From DASUAS01 sp963841415 (GTDB lineage Bacteria > Actinomycetota > Acidimicrobiia > IMCC26256 > DASPTH01): 64,000 nt of DNA. Below are positions 8,472 through 16,876 of the stretch, piece after piece. A model generated the notes under the pieces. It made no database searches, was not told where the DNA came from, and saw only the letters and a program-made list of their open reading frames with translations. Both the position numbers and the translations under genes were made by a program. The DNA lies in contig CAWJCN010000003.1 of assembly GCA_963841415.1 (NCBI GenBank), positions 1,463,851-1,527,850 on the forward strand. Reading direction: 5' to 3'. Position 1 is the stretch's first letter. Each line of letters starts with the position of its first letter.

Positions 8472-9584
8472 ATGACCGACTACTACGAGCTGCTCGGCGT
8501 CGCCCGCAACGCGACCGACGACGAGATCAAGCGCGCGTACCGCGCCCTGGCGCGTCAGTACCACCCCGACAGCAACCCCGATCCCGAGGCCGAGGCGACG
8601 TTCAAGGAGATCAACGTCGCGTACGAGGCGTTGAAGGACCCGGAGCGTCGGCGTCGTTACGACCTCTTCGGCGAAGACGGCGCGCGCGCCGGTGCCGGCG
8701 CGCAGCCGGGCGGCGACGCGTTCGGCTTCGGCGACATCTTCGACGCGTTCTTCGGCGGTGACCCGTTCGGCAACCGTGGCCCCGCTGGTCCGCCACGCGC
8801 GCCCGACGCCGAGGCCGTCGTGCACCTCGATCTGGCGCAGGCCGCGTTCGGCACCACCGCCACCGTGGAGGTCCGCCTCCCGGTCGCGTGCGAACGTTGC
8901 GCGGGTTCGGGGTGCGAGCCCGGCACCCACCCGGCGCGCTGCGACGTGTGCAACGGCGCGGGTGAGGTGCGCGAGGTGCGCCGCTCGATCCTCGGTCAGA
9001 TCGTCACCGCCGCGCCGTGCGTCGCGTGCAGCGCCACCGGTAGCCGCATCCCCACCCCGTGCAACGAGTGTCGTGGCGACGGACGCGTGCGGGCGACGCG
9101 CACGATCGACGTCGAGGTGCCCGGCGGGGTCGACGACGGCCAGCGCCTGCGGCTCTCGGGCCGCGGTCCGGCGGCCGCCCGTGGCGGCGTCGCCGGCGAC
9201 CTCTACGTCACCGTGCGAGTCGCACCCGATCCTCGGTTCGAGCGCCAGGGTGAAGACCTCTTGCACGTGCGCAAGATCGCGTTCAGCCAGGCGACGCTCG
9301 GGGCCCACCTCGACGTCGAGACGCTCGACGGCGAGGTCGAGGAGCTGATCATCACGCCGGGCACGCAACCCGGCCACGTCTTCCGGCTGAAGGGCCGTGG
9401 CATCCCCGCACTGCGGGGCCGTGGACGCGGCGACCTGCTCGTGCGCATCGACGTCGAGGTGCCCACTCGTCTCTCGGCCGACGAAGACCAGCTCGTGCGC
9501 TCGCTCGCGGAGCTGCGTGGCGAGGAGGTCGCGAACGTGCAGGACAAGCGCATCTTCTCGCGCCTGCGTTCCGCGTTCCAGTAG
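8472..9584 (+). CDS. dnaJ: Chaperone protein DnaJ
   Basis: 370 residues with full type I DnaJ architecture: a J domain (YYELLGV, HPD in RQYHPDSN), a Gly/Phe-rich linker (FGFGDIFDAFFGGDPFG), a zinc domain of four CxxCxGxG-type repeats (CERCAGSG, CDVCNGAG, CVACSATG, CNECRGDG) and the substrate-binding C-terminal domains. It stimulates DnaK ATPase and binds unfolded proteins. The ATG at 8472 has AGGAG 7 bases upstream. The third zinc repeat has Ala-Thr where Gly is usual, but all eight cysteines are present. Confidence 0.95.
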   Translation: MTDYYELLGVARNATDDEIKRAYRALARQYHPDSNPDPEAEATFKEINVAYEALKDPERRRRYDLFGEDGARAGAGAQPGGDAFGFGDIFDAFFGGDPFGNRGPAGPPRAPDAEAVVHLDLAQAAFGTTATVEVRLPVACERCAGSGCEPGTHPARCDVCNGAGEVREVRRSILGQIVTAAPCVACSATGSRIPTPCNECRGDGRVRATRTIDVEVPGGVDDGQRLRLSGRGPAAARGGVAGDLYVTVRVAPDPRFERQGEDLLHVRKIAFSQATLGAHLDVETLDGEVEELIITPGTQPGHVFRLKGRGIPALRGRGRGDLLVRIDVEVPTRLSADEDQLVRSLAELRGEEVANVQDKRIFSRLRSAFQ

Positions 9585-9588
9585 CGCG

Positions 9589-10341
9589 ATGTCACCGGTC
9601 GAGCCGCCGGTGCTGCTCCCGGCGCAGCTCGCGGCGACCGCGCACGTCTTCGCCGAGCGCCTCGACGACCACATCACCGTCGACGGCGACGACGGACACC
9701 ACCTGCAGCGCGCGCGACGCGTGCGCGCCGGCGAGACCGTCACGGTCGCCGATGGCTACGGGCGCTGGCGCGCCTACCGGGTCGAGCGGGCGTCGGCCGG
9801 CGAGGTGGAGCTCGCCGCCACCACGCGGGTCGCGCATGAGCCGGAGCTCACGCCGCGTCTGACGATCGCGTGCGCGCTCACGAAGGGGCAGAAGCCCGAG
9901 CTGACGGTGCAGAAGCTGACGGAGTTGGGTGTCGACCGGATCATGGTGGTCGAAGCTGCCCGTTCGGTCGTCCACTGGGACGACGCGAAGGTGGAGGCCG
10001 CGTTCAGCCGTCTCGAGCGGGTCGCGCGCGAGGCGGCCATGCAATCACGCCGCGCGCGGACGCCGGTGGTCGACGGGCCGGTGGACCCGGCCGACCTCTG
10101 CCGGTTCCCGGGTCTGGTCGTCGCCTCCCCCGACGGCATGCCGTCGGGCTCGCTCCCGCTCCCTCCCGACGGTGAGTGGGTGGTGGCGGTCGGCCCCGAA
10201 GGTGGCTTCGACGACGACGAGCTGCGAGACTTCGCGAGCGCCCCCCGCCTCGCCGTGGGCCCATTTGTCCTGCGTGCCGAGACCGCGGCGATCGCGGCCG
10301 GCGCCGGGTTGGCCGGGCGTCGCACCGTTCGCCCCATCTGA
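9589..10341 (+). CDS. rsmE: 16S rRNA (uracil1498-N3)-methyltransferase
   Basis: 250 residues, SPOUT family. AVGPEGGFDDDEL and GPFVLRAETAAI are the knot motifs that bind SAM; ITVDGDDGHHLQRARRVRAG is the N-terminal PUA-like RNA-binding part. It methylates U1498 in helix 44 of 16S rRNA. It starts 5 bases after dnaJ, and dnaJ-rsmE is a widely conserved neighbourhood. Confidence 0.93.
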   Translation: MSPVEPPVLLPAQLAATAHVFAERLDDHITVDGDDGHHLQRARRVRAGETVTVADGYGRWRAYRVERASAGEVELAATTRVAHEPELTPRLTIACALTKGQKPELTVQKLTELGVDRIMVVEAARSVVHWDDAKVEAAFSRLERVAREAAMQSRRARTPVVDGPVDPADLCRFPGLVVASPDGMPSGSLPLPPDGEWVVAVGPEGGFDDDELRDFASAPRLAVGPFVLRAETAAIAAGAGLAGRRTVRPI

Positions 10342-10423
10342 CTGACCGCAGAGAGTGATGAGGGGCGTCTCTCGGTGATATGGTCCCCGCGGGCGAGTGG
10401 CAAGTAGGGGGCTTGGGAGCGAC

Positions 10424-10921
10424 ATGGAAACCGTCGACGGACGTCAGGTCGGAGAACGCCTGCGGGCGATCCGGCGCCAGAAGGGGCTTTCGCTCCACGA
10501 CGTGGAAGGACGCTCCGACCAGGAGTTCAAGGCGTCGGTGCTCGGCGCGTACGAACGCGGCGAGCGTGCCATCTCGGTGCCCCGTCTCCTGCGCCTGGCC
10601 GAGCTCTACCGGGTGCCGCCCGACCAGCTCCTGCCGCGGGGAGGGCGCGATCTCGAGATCGACCTCACCGACCCGGTCGGCTTGGCCGGCGACGGCTTCA
10701 CCATCGACCTCGTGAGGTTGCACGAGATCGACGACGACGATGCCGCCGTCATCGCGCGCTACGCCGCGACCATCCAGTTGCAGCGCCAGGACTTCAACGG
10801 CCAGATGCTGACCATCCGCAGCGACGACCTCCGGGTGCTCGCCGCGGTGATGGGTCGGAGTGCCGAGGACCTCGGGAGCCGGCTCGACGAGCTCGGTCTC
10901 CGCGCCGTCACTGCCTCGTGA
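10424..10921 (+). CDS. bldD: BldD-type transcriptional regulator with c-di-GMP-binding signature
   Basis: 165 residues. The N-terminal XRE helix-turn-helix (about 7 to 70) reads LRAIRRQKGLSLHDVE and GAYERGERAISVPRLLRLAE, closely like Streptomyces BldD. The C-terminal domain has R121-Q-D123, eight residues, then R132-S-D-D135, which fits the RxD-X8-RxxD motif by which BldD binds tetrameric c-di-GMP. In Streptomyces this couples c-di-GMP to repression of sporulation genes; the regulon here is unknown. GGGAG precedes the ATG closely. An in-frame start 9 codons upstream is less likely. Confidence 0.85.
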   Translation: METVDGRQVGERLRAIRRQKGLSLHDVEGRSDQEFKASVLGAYERGERAISVPRLLRLAELYRVPPDQLLPRGGRDLEIDLTDPVGLAGDGFTIDLVRLHEIDDDDAAVIARYAATIQLQRQDFNGQMLTIRSDDLRVLAAVMGRSAEDLGSRLDELGLRAVTAS

Positions 10922-10961
10922 CCTGACCGAAGTTCCGCGCGGGGCCGCGCGCGTCCCCGGC

Positions 10962-10967
10962 TAAGGT
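10962..10967 (+). promoter_or_regulatory. -10 box of phoH
   Basis: TAAGGT lies 9 bases before the GTG of phoH and there is no Shine-Dalgarno, which fits a nearly leaderless transcript. Confidence 0.45.
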
Positions 10968-10976
10968 CGTCCCGAG

Positions 10977-11933
10977 GTGCCAGCACCGTCGTCGACCCAG
11001 GTCAAGATCCTCGTGCCGGGCAACCACCTGATGGTGGGCCTGCTCGGTCAGCGCGACGAATTGCTGCGGCTCGTGCAGGATGCGTTCCCGGTGGAGATCC
11101 ACGTGCGCGGGAACGAGATCACCGTCCGCGGCGACGAAGAGGAGGCCGACCGCGTCGGTCGACTGTTCGAGGAGATGGTGGCGCTGCTCGAGGCGGGACA
11201 CGTCCTCGATCGGGAGGGCGTGGGCCGGAGCATCCAGATGTTGAAGGCCGACCAACGCCCCACCGACGTGCTGACCACCGAGGTGCTGCGCGGCCGCAAG
11301 CCGGTGCGGCCCAAGACCGCGGGCCAGAAGCGCTACGTCGACGCGGTGCGCGCGCACACGGTCACCTTCGGGATCGGTCCCGCCGGCACGGGCAAGAGCT
11401 ACCTCGCGGTCGCGCTCGCAGTGCAGGCGTTGCAGGCGAAGGAGATCAACCGCATCATCCTCACGCGGCCCGCGGTCGAAGCCGGGGAGCGGCTCGGGTT
11501 CCTCCCGGGCGACATCCTCGCCAAGGTCGATCCGTACCTGCGTCCGCTCTACGACGCGCTGTACGACATGCTCGAACCCGAAGTCGTCGCGCGGCTGATG
11601 GAGCGCGGCACGATCGAGGTCGCGCCGCTCGCGTTCATGCGAGGACGCACGCTCAACGACTCCTTCATCATCCTCGACGAGGCGCAGAACACCACGCCCG
11701 AACAGATGAAGATGTTCCTCACCCGACTCGGGTTCGGCTCGAAGATCGTCGTCACCGGTGACGTCACCCAGATCGACCTGCCTGAGGGGCGCGGCCGGAG
11801 CGGCCTGCTCGCGGTGCGCGACATCCTCGTCGGCATCCCCGATCTCGCCTTCGTCGAGCTCGACAGCCACGACGTCGTGCGGCACAAGATCGTGCAGGAC
11901 ATCGTGAACGCGTACGAGCGCGCGAACGACTGA
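10977..11933 (+). CDS. phoH: PhoH family ATPase
   Basis: 318 residues. Walker A is GPAGTGKS and Walker B is FIILDEAQN; KHRHTMxR-type contacts are replaced by MRGRTLNDS, as normal for PhoH-like proteins, and VTGDVTQIDLP follows. An N-terminal segment of about 90 residues resembles the KH-like extension of this family. PhoH2-like proteins are linked to RNA metabolism; here phoH-ybeY-corC-era lie together as in many bacteria, which points to ribosome and rRNA maturation. GTG start at 10977. Confidence 0.9.
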   Translation: MPAPSSTQVKILVPGNHLMVGLLGQRDELLRLVQDAFPVEIHVRGNEITVRGDEEEADRVGRLFEEMVALLEAGHVLDREGVGRSIQMLKADQRPTDVLTTEVLRGRKPVRPKTAGQKRYVDAVRAHTVTFGIGPAGTGKSYLAVALAVQALQAKEINRIILTRPAVEAGERLGFLPGDILAKVDPYLRPLYDALYDMLEPEVVARLMERGTIEVAPLAFMRGRTLNDSFIILDEAQNTTPEQMKMFLTRLGFGSKIVVTGDVTQIDLPEGRGRSGLLAVRDILVGIPDLAFVELDSHDVVRHKIVQDIVNAYERAND

Positions 11934-11943
11934 CGCCGTCGAG

Positions 11944-12444
11944 ATGGCTGTCTTCGCTTCCGACGAGCAGTCGACCGTCGGGGTCGACCTGCCCCGCTGG
12001 CTCCGCCTGGCGCGCCTGGTCCTGGTGGAGGAGCGCGCGCCGTCCGACGCCGAGGTGTCGCTGATCTTCGTCGACGAGGACGCCATCACCGACCTCAACG
12101 GTCGCTTCCTCGGCGGCGACGGCCCCACCGACGTGCTTGCTTTTCCGATCGACGACGACCAGTTCCCGAGTGGACGCCATCCCGACACCGGCGGGCGTGG
12201 CCCCGGTACCACCACCGAGCCGTCCGAGGTGCCGATCGTCCTCGGCGACGTCGTCGTGTGCCCCACCGTCGCGGCCCGGCAGGCGCCGAGCCACGCCGGC
12301 ACCGTCGACGACGAGCTCGCGCTGTTGGTCGTGCACGGCGTGCTGCACCTGCTGAACTACGACCACGCCGAGGAACGCGAGGCCGCATCGATGCAACGCC
12401 GGGAACGCGAGCTGCTGGAGCGCTTCCGGCAGCTCGAAGGCTGA
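11944..12444 (+). CDS. ybeY: Endoribonuclease YbeY
   Basis: 166 residues. The zinc-binding HGVLHLLNYDH (near 131 to 141) matches HxxxHxxxxxH of YbeY, an RNase needed for 16S rRNA 3' end maturation and ribosome quality control. LNGRFLGGDGPTDVLAFP is the other conserved block. A Pro/Gly-rich loop of about 25 residues (after DDDQFPSG) is longer than in most homologues. It begins 10 bases after phoH. Confidence 0.93.
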   Translation: MAVFASDEQSTVGVDLPRWLRLARLVLVEERAPSDAEVSLIFVDEDAITDLNGRFLGGDGPTDVLAFPIDDDQFPSGRHPDTGGRGPGTTTEPSEVPIVLGDVVVCPTVAARQAPSHAGTVDDELALLVVHGVLHLLNYDHAEEREAASMQRRERELLERFRQLEG

Positions 12445-12468
12445 GGTACCGATCGTGAGCGGGGCAAC

Positions 12469-13779
12469 GTGAGCGGGGCCGAGTGGGCGATCCTCGCGGT
12501 CGTCATCGTGCTGTTCCTCCTGTCGATCTTCTTCGCCGCGTCGGAGACCGCGTTCACGCGGATGAGCCGGATCCGGGCGATCGCACTCGCGGAGGATGGC
12601 AACCGACGAGCACAACGGTTGGCAGCCATGCTCGAGCATCCGGAACGCACGCTGAACGTGGTGCTGCTGATGGTGCTCGTCGCCCAGCTCACGACGGCGA
12701 CCCTCATCGGTGTGCTGCTCGAAGGGAGCGCGGGCGCCTGGGGCGTCGTCATCGGCATCGTGCTGCAGATCGTCCTCTTCTTCGTCATCGGTGAGGTCGC
12801 ACCCAAGACGTTCGCCGTGCAGCACACCGAGCGCGCCGCGCTCGCGCTCACGCCGATGCTGTGGTTCCTCACGTACTTCGCGCCGCTGAGGTGGTTGTCG
12901 AACCTGCTGATCGGCGTGGCGAACGTCGTGCTGCCCGGCAAGGGACTGAAGCAAGGCCCGTTCGTCACCGAGGAAGATCTGCGGACGATGGCCGACGTCG
13001 CCGCGGAGGAGGACGCGATCGAGACCGAGGAGCGGCGCCTCATCCACTCGATCTTCGAGTTCGGCGACACCGTGGTGCGCGAGGTGATGCTGCCGCGGCC
13101 CGACATGGTCGCCATCGACGCCACCGACACCATCGAGGATGCGATCGAGCGCGCCATCGAGCGTGGCTACTCGCGGTTGCCGGTCTGCGAGGAGGGCTCC
13201 ACCGACGACATCATCGGACTCGTCTACCTGAAGGATCTCGTGCGCCGCGCGCGCTCCGGCGAGGGTGCCCAGGAGGTGCGGCTCGCGGTGCGTCCCGCGA
13301 TCTTCGTTCCCGAGCAGAAGCGGGTCTCGGAGCTGCTCAGCGAGATGCGCACGAAGCAGTTCCACATGGCGATCGTGATCGACGAGTACGGCGGCACGGC
13401 CGGCCTGGTCACGTTGGAGGACCTCCTCGAGGAGATCGTGGGCGAGATCGCCGACGAGTACGACGTCGAGCAGCCGGCGGTCGAACGGCTCGACGACGGG
13501 TCGCTCCGGGTGCGAGGCAGCACCCCCATCGACGACGTCAGCGAGGAGCTCGGCGTCGAGCTGCCCGACACCGAGTGGGACACCGTGGGTGGGCTCGTCC
13601 TCAACCTCCTCGGTCATGTGCCGGAGGAGGGTGAGGTCGTCGGCTTCGATGGCGTCGAGTTTCGCACCGAGCACGTCCAGGGCCGTCGCATCGCGTCGGT
13701 GCGGATCACCCGGCGCGCCACCGCCGACGACGTCGATCAGGATCACCCCGTGGCGAAGGCCCCGCCGGCGGGCAAGTGA
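12469..13779 (+). CDS. CorC/HlyC-type CBS-domain membrane protein (CNNM family)
   Basis: 436 residues. An N-terminal DUF21/CNNM membrane domain (about 1 to 190, with SETAFTRMSRIRA and GEVAPKTFAV) is followed by a pair of CBS domains (about 205 to 335, VMLPRPDMVAID and FHMAIVIDEYGGTAGLVTLED) and a C-terminal CorC_HlyC domain. Family members are linked to magnesium or cobalt efflux. It sits between ybeY and era, overlaps era by 4 bases, and is probably part of the same transcript. The transported ion is not evident. Confidence 0.88.
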   Translation: MSGAEWAILAVVIVLFLLSIFFAASETAFTRMSRIRAIALAEDGNRRAQRLAAMLEHPERTLNVVLLMVLVAQLTTATLIGVLLEGSAGAWGVVIGIVLQIVLFFVIGEVAPKTFAVQHTERAALALTPMLWFLTYFAPLRWLSNLLIGVANVVLPGKGLKQGPFVTEEDLRTMADVAAEEDAIETEERRLIHSIFEFGDTVVREVMLPRPDMVAIDATDTIEDAIERAIERGYSRLPVCEEGSTDDIIGLVYLKDLVRRARSGEGAQEVRLAVRPAIFVPEQKRVSELLSEMRTKQFHMAIVIDEYGGTAGLVTLEDLLEEIVGEIADEYDVEQPAVERLDDGSLRVRGSTPIDDVSEELGVELPDTEWDTVGGLVLNLLGHVPEEGEVVGFDGVEFRTEHVQGRRIASVRITRRATADDVDQDHPVAKAPPAGK

Positions 13780-14666
13780 GCGGCTTCCGCAGCGGGTTCG
13801 TCTCCCTCGTCGGCCGGCCGAACGTGGGCAAGTCGACGCTCGTGAACCGCCTGGTGGGCGCGAAGGTGGCGATCGTCTCCGACCGTCCCCAGACCACGCG
13901 CACGCAGATCCGCGGCGTACGCACCACATCCACGTCGCAACTGGTCCTGCTCGACACGCCCGGCATCCACAAGCCGCGCACGCTGCTCGGCGAGCGCACC
14001 AACGACCGTGCGCGTTCCACGTTGGCCGAGGTCGACGTGGTCTGCCTGCTCATCGAGGCGACGTCCGCCATCGGGCCGGGAGACCGGTTCGTTGCCGAGC
14101 TCGTGCAACGGGTCGACACGCCGAAGATCCTCGTGGTCAGCAAGACCGATCTCGTCTCTCGGGCCGCGGTGGGGGAGCAGCTGGCCGCCGCGGTGGCGGA
14201 GCTCGGCGAGTTCGACGCCTACGTGCCGCTGTCGAGCCCGACCGGCGAGGGCGTCGACGCGCTCGTCGGCGAGCTCGAGTCACGACTCGACGAGGGGCCG
14301 GAGTACTACCCAGGTGGCGTGGTGAGCGACCAGCCCGAGACGTTCCTCGTCGCCGAGCTGGTGCGGGAGAAGCTCCTGCGCGTCGCGCGCGAAGAGCTCC
14401 CGCACTCGATCACGGTGGTGGCGGAGGAGCTCGAGCCCGAGCGTGACGACGACGTGCTCCGCTACGAGGTCAAGGTGCTGGTGGAGCGCGAGTCGCAGAA
14501 GGGGATGGTCGTCGGCAAGGGCGGCGCGGTGATCCGCGACGCGGGCACGCTCGCTCGCGAGGAGCTCGAAGCGCTCCTGGGCGCGCACGTGCACCTCGAC
14601 ACCAAGGTGAAGGTCGACCGCGACTGGCAACGACGCGCCCACGCCCTCGACCGCCTCGGCTTCTGA
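13776..14666 (+). CDS. era: Ribosome-assembly GTPase Era
   Basis: 296 residues. G1 is GRPNVGKST, G2 TTRTQIRG, G3 DTPG; G4 reads SKTD instead of the usual NKxD, a substitution that can reduce guanine specificity but is seen in some homologues. The C-terminal KH domain contains MVVGKGGAVIRDAG. Era binds the 3' end of 16S rRNA during 30S maturation. The GTG overlaps the stop of the CorC gene. Confidence 0.94.
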   Translation: MSGFRSGFVSLVGRPNVGKSTLVNRLVGAKVAIVSDRPQTTRTQIRGVRTTSTSQLVLLDTPGIHKPRTLLGERTNDRARSTLAEVDVVCLLIEATSAIGPGDRFVAELVQRVDTPKILVVSKTDLVSRAAVGEQLAAAVAELGEFDAYVPLSSPTGEGVDALVGELESRLDEGPEYYPGGVVSDQPETFLVAELVREKLLRVAREELPHSITVVAEELEPERDDDVLRYEVKVLVERESQKGMVVGKGGAVIRDAGTLAREELEALLGAHVHLDTKVKVDRDWQRRAHALDRLGF

Positions 14667-14683
14667 CGATTCCTCTTCCCGGT

Positions 14684-14708
14684 CGCTCGCCTTCCCCCGT
14701 CGCGAGCG
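14684..14708 (+). terminator. Possible terminator after era
   Basis: CGCTCGC pairs with GCGAGCG over an 11-base loop, and TTTT follows 5 bases later. It lies between era and the next gene on the same strand. Confidence 0.35.
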
Positions 14709-14723
14709 GGTCGTTTTGCGCGC

Positions 14724-15986
14724 GTGGCGAGCGAACAGCACTATTCGGCCATGCATGCACTGCTCTTCGGCGTTGCGCCCCGTGGTGGCGACATCGACAC
14801 CGACAATCCGCTGCTTGCGGCATTGGCGCGCACCCCCATGGACTACGTCGAGATGCCCGATCCGGGCTTCCTCCGGCCCGACTGGGTGATCACCGCGCCG
14901 CGGCTCACGGGCATCTGCGGCTCCGACGCCAAGCAGGTGTTCATGGACTGGGGCGAGGGTGGCGCCGACAACCCCATGCGGGAGTTCTCGTCCATGCCGC
15001 AGGTGCTCGGGCACGAGGTGGTCACCGAGGTGGTCGCGCTCGGACCCGAGGCCGAAGGCGTCGAGATCGGTGACCGCGTGGTGCTCAACCCGTGGCTCTC
15101 GTGCGTGCCGCGTGGCGTGTCGCCGATCTGCCCGGCGTGTGAAGTCGGCGATCTGAGCCTCTGCTGGAACTTCCAGACCCCGCCGCTCGCGCCCGGGATC
15201 CACATCGGCACGTCGAGCGACGTCCCCGGTGGTTGGGCGAACCTCATGCCCGCGCACCCGTCGATGCTCTTCGAGGTGCCCGATTCGATCCCCGACGAGG
15301 TCGCCGTGTTCGCCGACCCGTTCGCGGTGTCGCTCCACACGGTGACCCGGCATGCGCCGCCGCCGGGTGGGAAGGTGCTCGTGTACGGCGCGGGCGCGCT
15401 CGGGTCGTGCGCGATCGCGATCGTGCGGGCGCTGTACCCCGACGTCGAGGTCGGCGTGGTCGCGCGCTTCGGCGCCCAGGCCGACCTCGCCCGCAAGCTG
15501 GGTGCGCACGAGGTGTTCGCGCACGAGCCCGCCGAGTCCGTGATCGAAGCGGCGGCGAAGTGGTCGGGTGGGCGGCTGGCGTCGCACACCGGCCTCCCGA
15601 TGGCGTTCCCGGGCGCGATCGACGTCGTCTACGACACGATCTCCAAGAAGGAGACGCTCGAGGTGGCGGTGCGGCTCCTCAAGGCCCACGGCACACTCGT
15701 GAAGGCCGGGGTGCACGGCACCACGAACTGGGAGTACACGCCGCTCTACTTCAAGGAGCTGAGCTGGGTCGGTTCCAACGCGTTCGGCATCGAGGAGGTC
15801 GACGGCGTGCGCAAGCACGGCATCCACCACTACCTCGACCTGGTGCAGACCGGGCGCGTCGACCTGACCGGCATGCTCACCCACACCTTCCCGCTCGACG
15901 AGTCGTGGCGCGACGCGTTCACCGTGCTCGCGACCCAGGACGGTTCCGGCGCCATCAAGGTCGCCTTCGACCAACGCGAGAACTGA
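14724..15986 (+). CDS. Zinc-dependent alcohol dehydrogenase-like (MDR) protein
   Basis: 420 residues, medium-chain dehydrogenase fold. GICGSDAKQV and VLGHEV are the catalytic-zinc motifs; a cysteine cluster CVPRG...CPAC...LCW occupies the structural-zinc lobe with unusual spacing. The Rossmann part has VLVYGAGALGSCA. Residues 1 to about 35 form an N-terminal extension (ATG at 14751 would give a shorter start). The substrate is not apparent. It stands alone, convergent with the META-domain gene. Confidence 0.72.
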   Translation: MASEQHYSAMHALLFGVAPRGGDIDTDNPLLAALARTPMDYVEMPDPGFLRPDWVITAPRLTGICGSDAKQVFMDWGEGGADNPMREFSSMPQVLGHEVVTEVVALGPEAEGVEIGDRVVLNPWLSCVPRGVSPICPACEVGDLSLCWNFQTPPLAPGIHIGTSSDVPGGWANLMPAHPSMLFEVPDSIPDEVAVFADPFAVSLHTVTRHAPPPGGKVLVYGAGALGSCAIAIVRALYPDVEVGVVARFGAQADLARKLGAHEVFAHEPAESVIEAAAKWSGGRLASHTGLPMAFPGAIDVVYDTISKKETLEVAVRLLKAHGTLVKAGVHGTTNWEYTPLYFKELSWVGSNAFGIEEVDGVRKHGIHHYLDLVQTGRVDLTGMLTHTFPLDESWRDAFTVLATQDGSGAIKVAFDQREN

Positions 15987-16011
15987 CCCCGCCCCACCCA
16001 CCGTTCCGGGG

Positions 16012-16042
16012 TCGAAGTTGCGGCAGAGTGCCGCAAGTTCGA
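16012..16042. terminator. Long hairpin between convergent genes
   Basis: TCGAAGTTGCGGCA (16012 to 16025), loop GAG and TGCCGCAAGTTCGA pair over 14 positions with one mismatch. It sits in the gap between two convergent genes and would act on both strands. Confidence 0.55.
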
Positions 16043-16055
16043 CGCAAGAAGCGGG

Positions 16056-16838
16056 TCAGTGGCGCTGCGCGGTGACGGCGATGGTGTCGTCGCGGAAGAG
16101 GGTGAGGGTGTCGCCGGTGACGCGGTAGGTCTTCGCCAGGTCGAGCGCGGCGAGGTACTGCTGTTCCTGGGTGTCGAGCGCGGGGTCGGCGCACGCCATG
16201 AGCGTGCGCGCGAGCGGGCCGATCGTGATGGCGTCGGTACCGCTCACCGAGAACGATCCCGAGAACATGTTGCAGCCGCCGCGGCCCGACACCTTGTCGC
16301 CCGTCGCGAACTCGAGGGTGAGCGGTGTGCCCGGGATCGGCGACGACACCGCGCTGCCGGTGGAGAAGCCGGTGACGTTCCAGGTGCCGCGCAGCGCGGC
16401 CGCGCCGATCGACGCTCGGTAGACGAGGAGACGGCGTCCGCCACGTGTCGACAGCGTCAACGTGGTGCCGGTGATGCGCCAGCGGCGCACGCGGTTCAGT
16501 GCCGAACCGTACTTCGGTTCGACCTTGCCGGCCGCGCCCTCGCACGCGATCAGCGTGCTCACGCCGTCGTCCTTGATCATCATGTGCCGGCCGTCGGTGC
16601 TGTACGAGCGGCTGTAGCCGTTGCAGCCCGACGTGCCGGTGACGCGCTTCGCGTCGAACACCGCGTCGACGGCGACCCCGTCGAGCGGCGTGCCGATCGA
16701 CACGCGATCGGTGAGCACCCAATTGGTCCCGCGCAGTGGCGTGCTCGACTTCCCGGCCGCGCCGGCCGGCGTGAGCCCCGTCGACGCGGTCGCCGCGACG
16801 GCCAGCACGATCGCCAGGGCCCGCGCCACGCTCCGCAT
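16056..16838 (-). CDS. Secreted protein with two META (HslJ-like) domains
   Basis: 260 residues. A signal peptide (about 1 to 27, ending AGA) precedes two META-like repeats. The first has LRGTNWVL and GTSGCNGYSRSY; the second has LRGTWNVTGF, GRGGCNMFSGSF and IGPLARTLMACADPALDTQE, the last being the classic META end. META domains occur in HslJ, tied to heat or novobiocin resistance in E. coli; the role here is unknown. TAGTCT lies 6 bases before the ATG, so the transcript is probably leaderless. Confidence 0.8.
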   Translation of the reverse strand: MRSVARALAIVLAVAATASTGLTPAGAAGKSSTPLRGTNWVLTDRVSIGTPLDGVAVDAVFDAKRVTGTSGCNGYSRSYSTDGRHMMIKDDGVSTLIACEGAAGKVEPKYGSALNRVRRWRITGTTLTLSTRGGRRLLVYRASIGAAALRGTWNVTGFSTGSAVSSPIPGTPLTLEFATGDKVSGRGGCNMFSGSFSVSGTDAITIGPLARTLMACADPALDTQEQQYLAALDLAKTYRVTGDTLTLFRDDTIAVTAQRH

Positions 16839-16844
16839 GCGGCG

Positions 16845-16850
16845 AGACTA
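16845..16850 (-). promoter_or_regulatory. -10 box of the META-domain gene
   Basis: TAGTCT on the minus strand, then CGCCGC and the ATG at 16838. Confidence 0.5.
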
Positions 16851-16876
16851 CGGGTGGGCCACCAAGGGAGGACGGC

